Position numbers and translations under genes: made by a program. 7,246 nt of DNA from a candidate division Zixibacteria bacterium 4484_93 (GTDB lineage Bacteria; UBP14; UBA6098; 4484-93), in NCBI GenBank assembly GCA_002085385.1, contig NATO01000066.1:1-7246 (forward strand), in the 5' to 3' direction. The notes beneath the pieces were generated by a model that saw only the letters and a list, made by a program, of their open reading frames with translations, was not told the DNA's origin and ran no database searches. Below are positions 6,891-7,246 of this stretch, piece by piece (the stretch's first letter is position 1; every line of letters starts with the position of its first letter).

Positions 6891-7246
6891 ATGAAGCTCG
6901 CTGTCAACCCGAACAGGATGAACAATCTGCGCCTGAGACGCAGGTTAGTCGTTGCAAAGAGGGGACATAAGCTCCTCAAGGACAAGCAGGATGAGCTTAT
7001 GCGCCAGTTTATGGAGCTTATCGACACGGTCAAGGGTGAGAGAAACCGCGTGGAGAAAAGGCTCATATCGGCACTCAAAAGGTTCTCAATCGCTCGCTCG
7101 ACACTATCACGCGAGGAACTCTACGAGCTGTTCGCTCTACCGGGCGTTACCCCCACACTCTCTGTCAGGCAGAAACAGGTGCTGAACCTGAAGATTCCAT
7201 CGTTCGAGCTGACACTGAAAGGTGATATAATATCATACAGCTTCCT
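6891..7246 (+). CDS. atpD: V/A-type ATPase subunit D, central shaft (3' truncated)
   Basis: Central rotor shaft (NtpD), an antiparallel coiled coil whose ends reach inside the A3B3 head while the base binds F and C. The frame stays open from the ATG to the right edge, giving 118 complete codons of a family usually about 205-215 residues, so slightly more than half is visible. The translation begins MKLAVNPNRMNNLRLRRR and continues with AKRGHKLLKDKQDELM, the signature of D subunits (NPTR...L..L..RL..A.RGHKLLKDK.DEL). The first long helix spans residues 8 to about 75 and is strongly basic. The ATG lies 6 nt after the B stop; the nearest binding site is a weak AAGGA at 6873-6877 with long spacing (13 nt), so translation is probably coupled to B. 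The ATG at 6918 is an unlikely start because it would remove the conserved N-terminus. Confidence 0.95.
   Translation, partial: MKLAVNPNRMNNLRLRRRLVVAKRGHKLLKDKQDELMRQFMELIDTVKGERNRVEKRLISALKRFSIARSTLSREELYELFALPGVTPTLSVRQKQVLNLKIPSFELTLKGDIISYSF

Noticed and set aside
6952..7185. A 77-codon plus-strand frame and another at 6788-6970 near the right edge
   Set aside because: Both overlap the B end and D in other frames. The D frame from 6891 carries the conserved RGHKLLKDK signature and accounts for the region.
1..7246. Hidden mobile element, CRISPR array, RNA gene or novel defence system
   Set aside because: Every stretch is occupied by the eight ATPase genes with gaps of at most 9 nt. I found no direct-repeat arrays, inverted terminal repeats, tRNA-like or rRNA-like sequences, or unexplained open frames with recognisable domains.

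Overview
The window is the interior of one operon encoding a V/A-type rotary ATPase (also called V-type or A-type ATP synthase/ATPase). All genes lie on the plus strand in the order I-K-E-C-F-A-B-D. The window cuts into subunit I at its left edge and subunit D at its right edge; the six genes between are intact. Coding density is essentially complete: junctions range from a 14-nt overlap to a 9-nt gap. I see no internal promoter, terminator, RNA gene, mobile element, repeat array or CRISPR, and no minus-strand gene.

Membrane part (1-1808): the C-terminal membrane domain of stator subunit I, then a 186-residue duplicated proteolipid K that forms the rotor ring. Stalk part (1817-3726): E is the peripheral stalk, C couples the central rotor to the membrane ring, and F is a small rotor subunit. 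Catalytic part (3731-6884): A carries the nucleotide-binding and catalytic residues; B is the paralogous non-catalytic subunit that supplies an arginine finger. D (6891 to the end) is the central coiled-coil shaft. The second peripheral-stalk subunit (G/H, NtpF in Enterococcus) is not visible; in related operons it lies just upstream of I.

The most informative detail is in K. Its residues match, at consistent offsets, all five Na+ ligands I recall from the Enterococcus hirae NtpK ring, so the enzyme is predicted to be Na+-coupled. K also has an extra signal-peptide-like N-terminus.

Organism: the gene order and the two-hairpin K fit a bacterium with an Enterococcus/Clostridium-style operon, though Thermococcales also have two-hairpin Na+-type K subunits, so an archaeon is not strictly excluded. 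Base composition looks near 50% GC, with frequent ATA (Ile), AGA/AGG (Arg), CTC (Leu) and GAG (Glu) codons. Ribosome binding sites are good bacterial-type sequences, and TAA, TAG and TGA all occur as stops, so the code is standard. The codon pattern is common in thermophiles and in poorly cultured phyla, but I cannot name a taxon. I see no previously undescribed system here; this is a well-known machine with some details worth checking.
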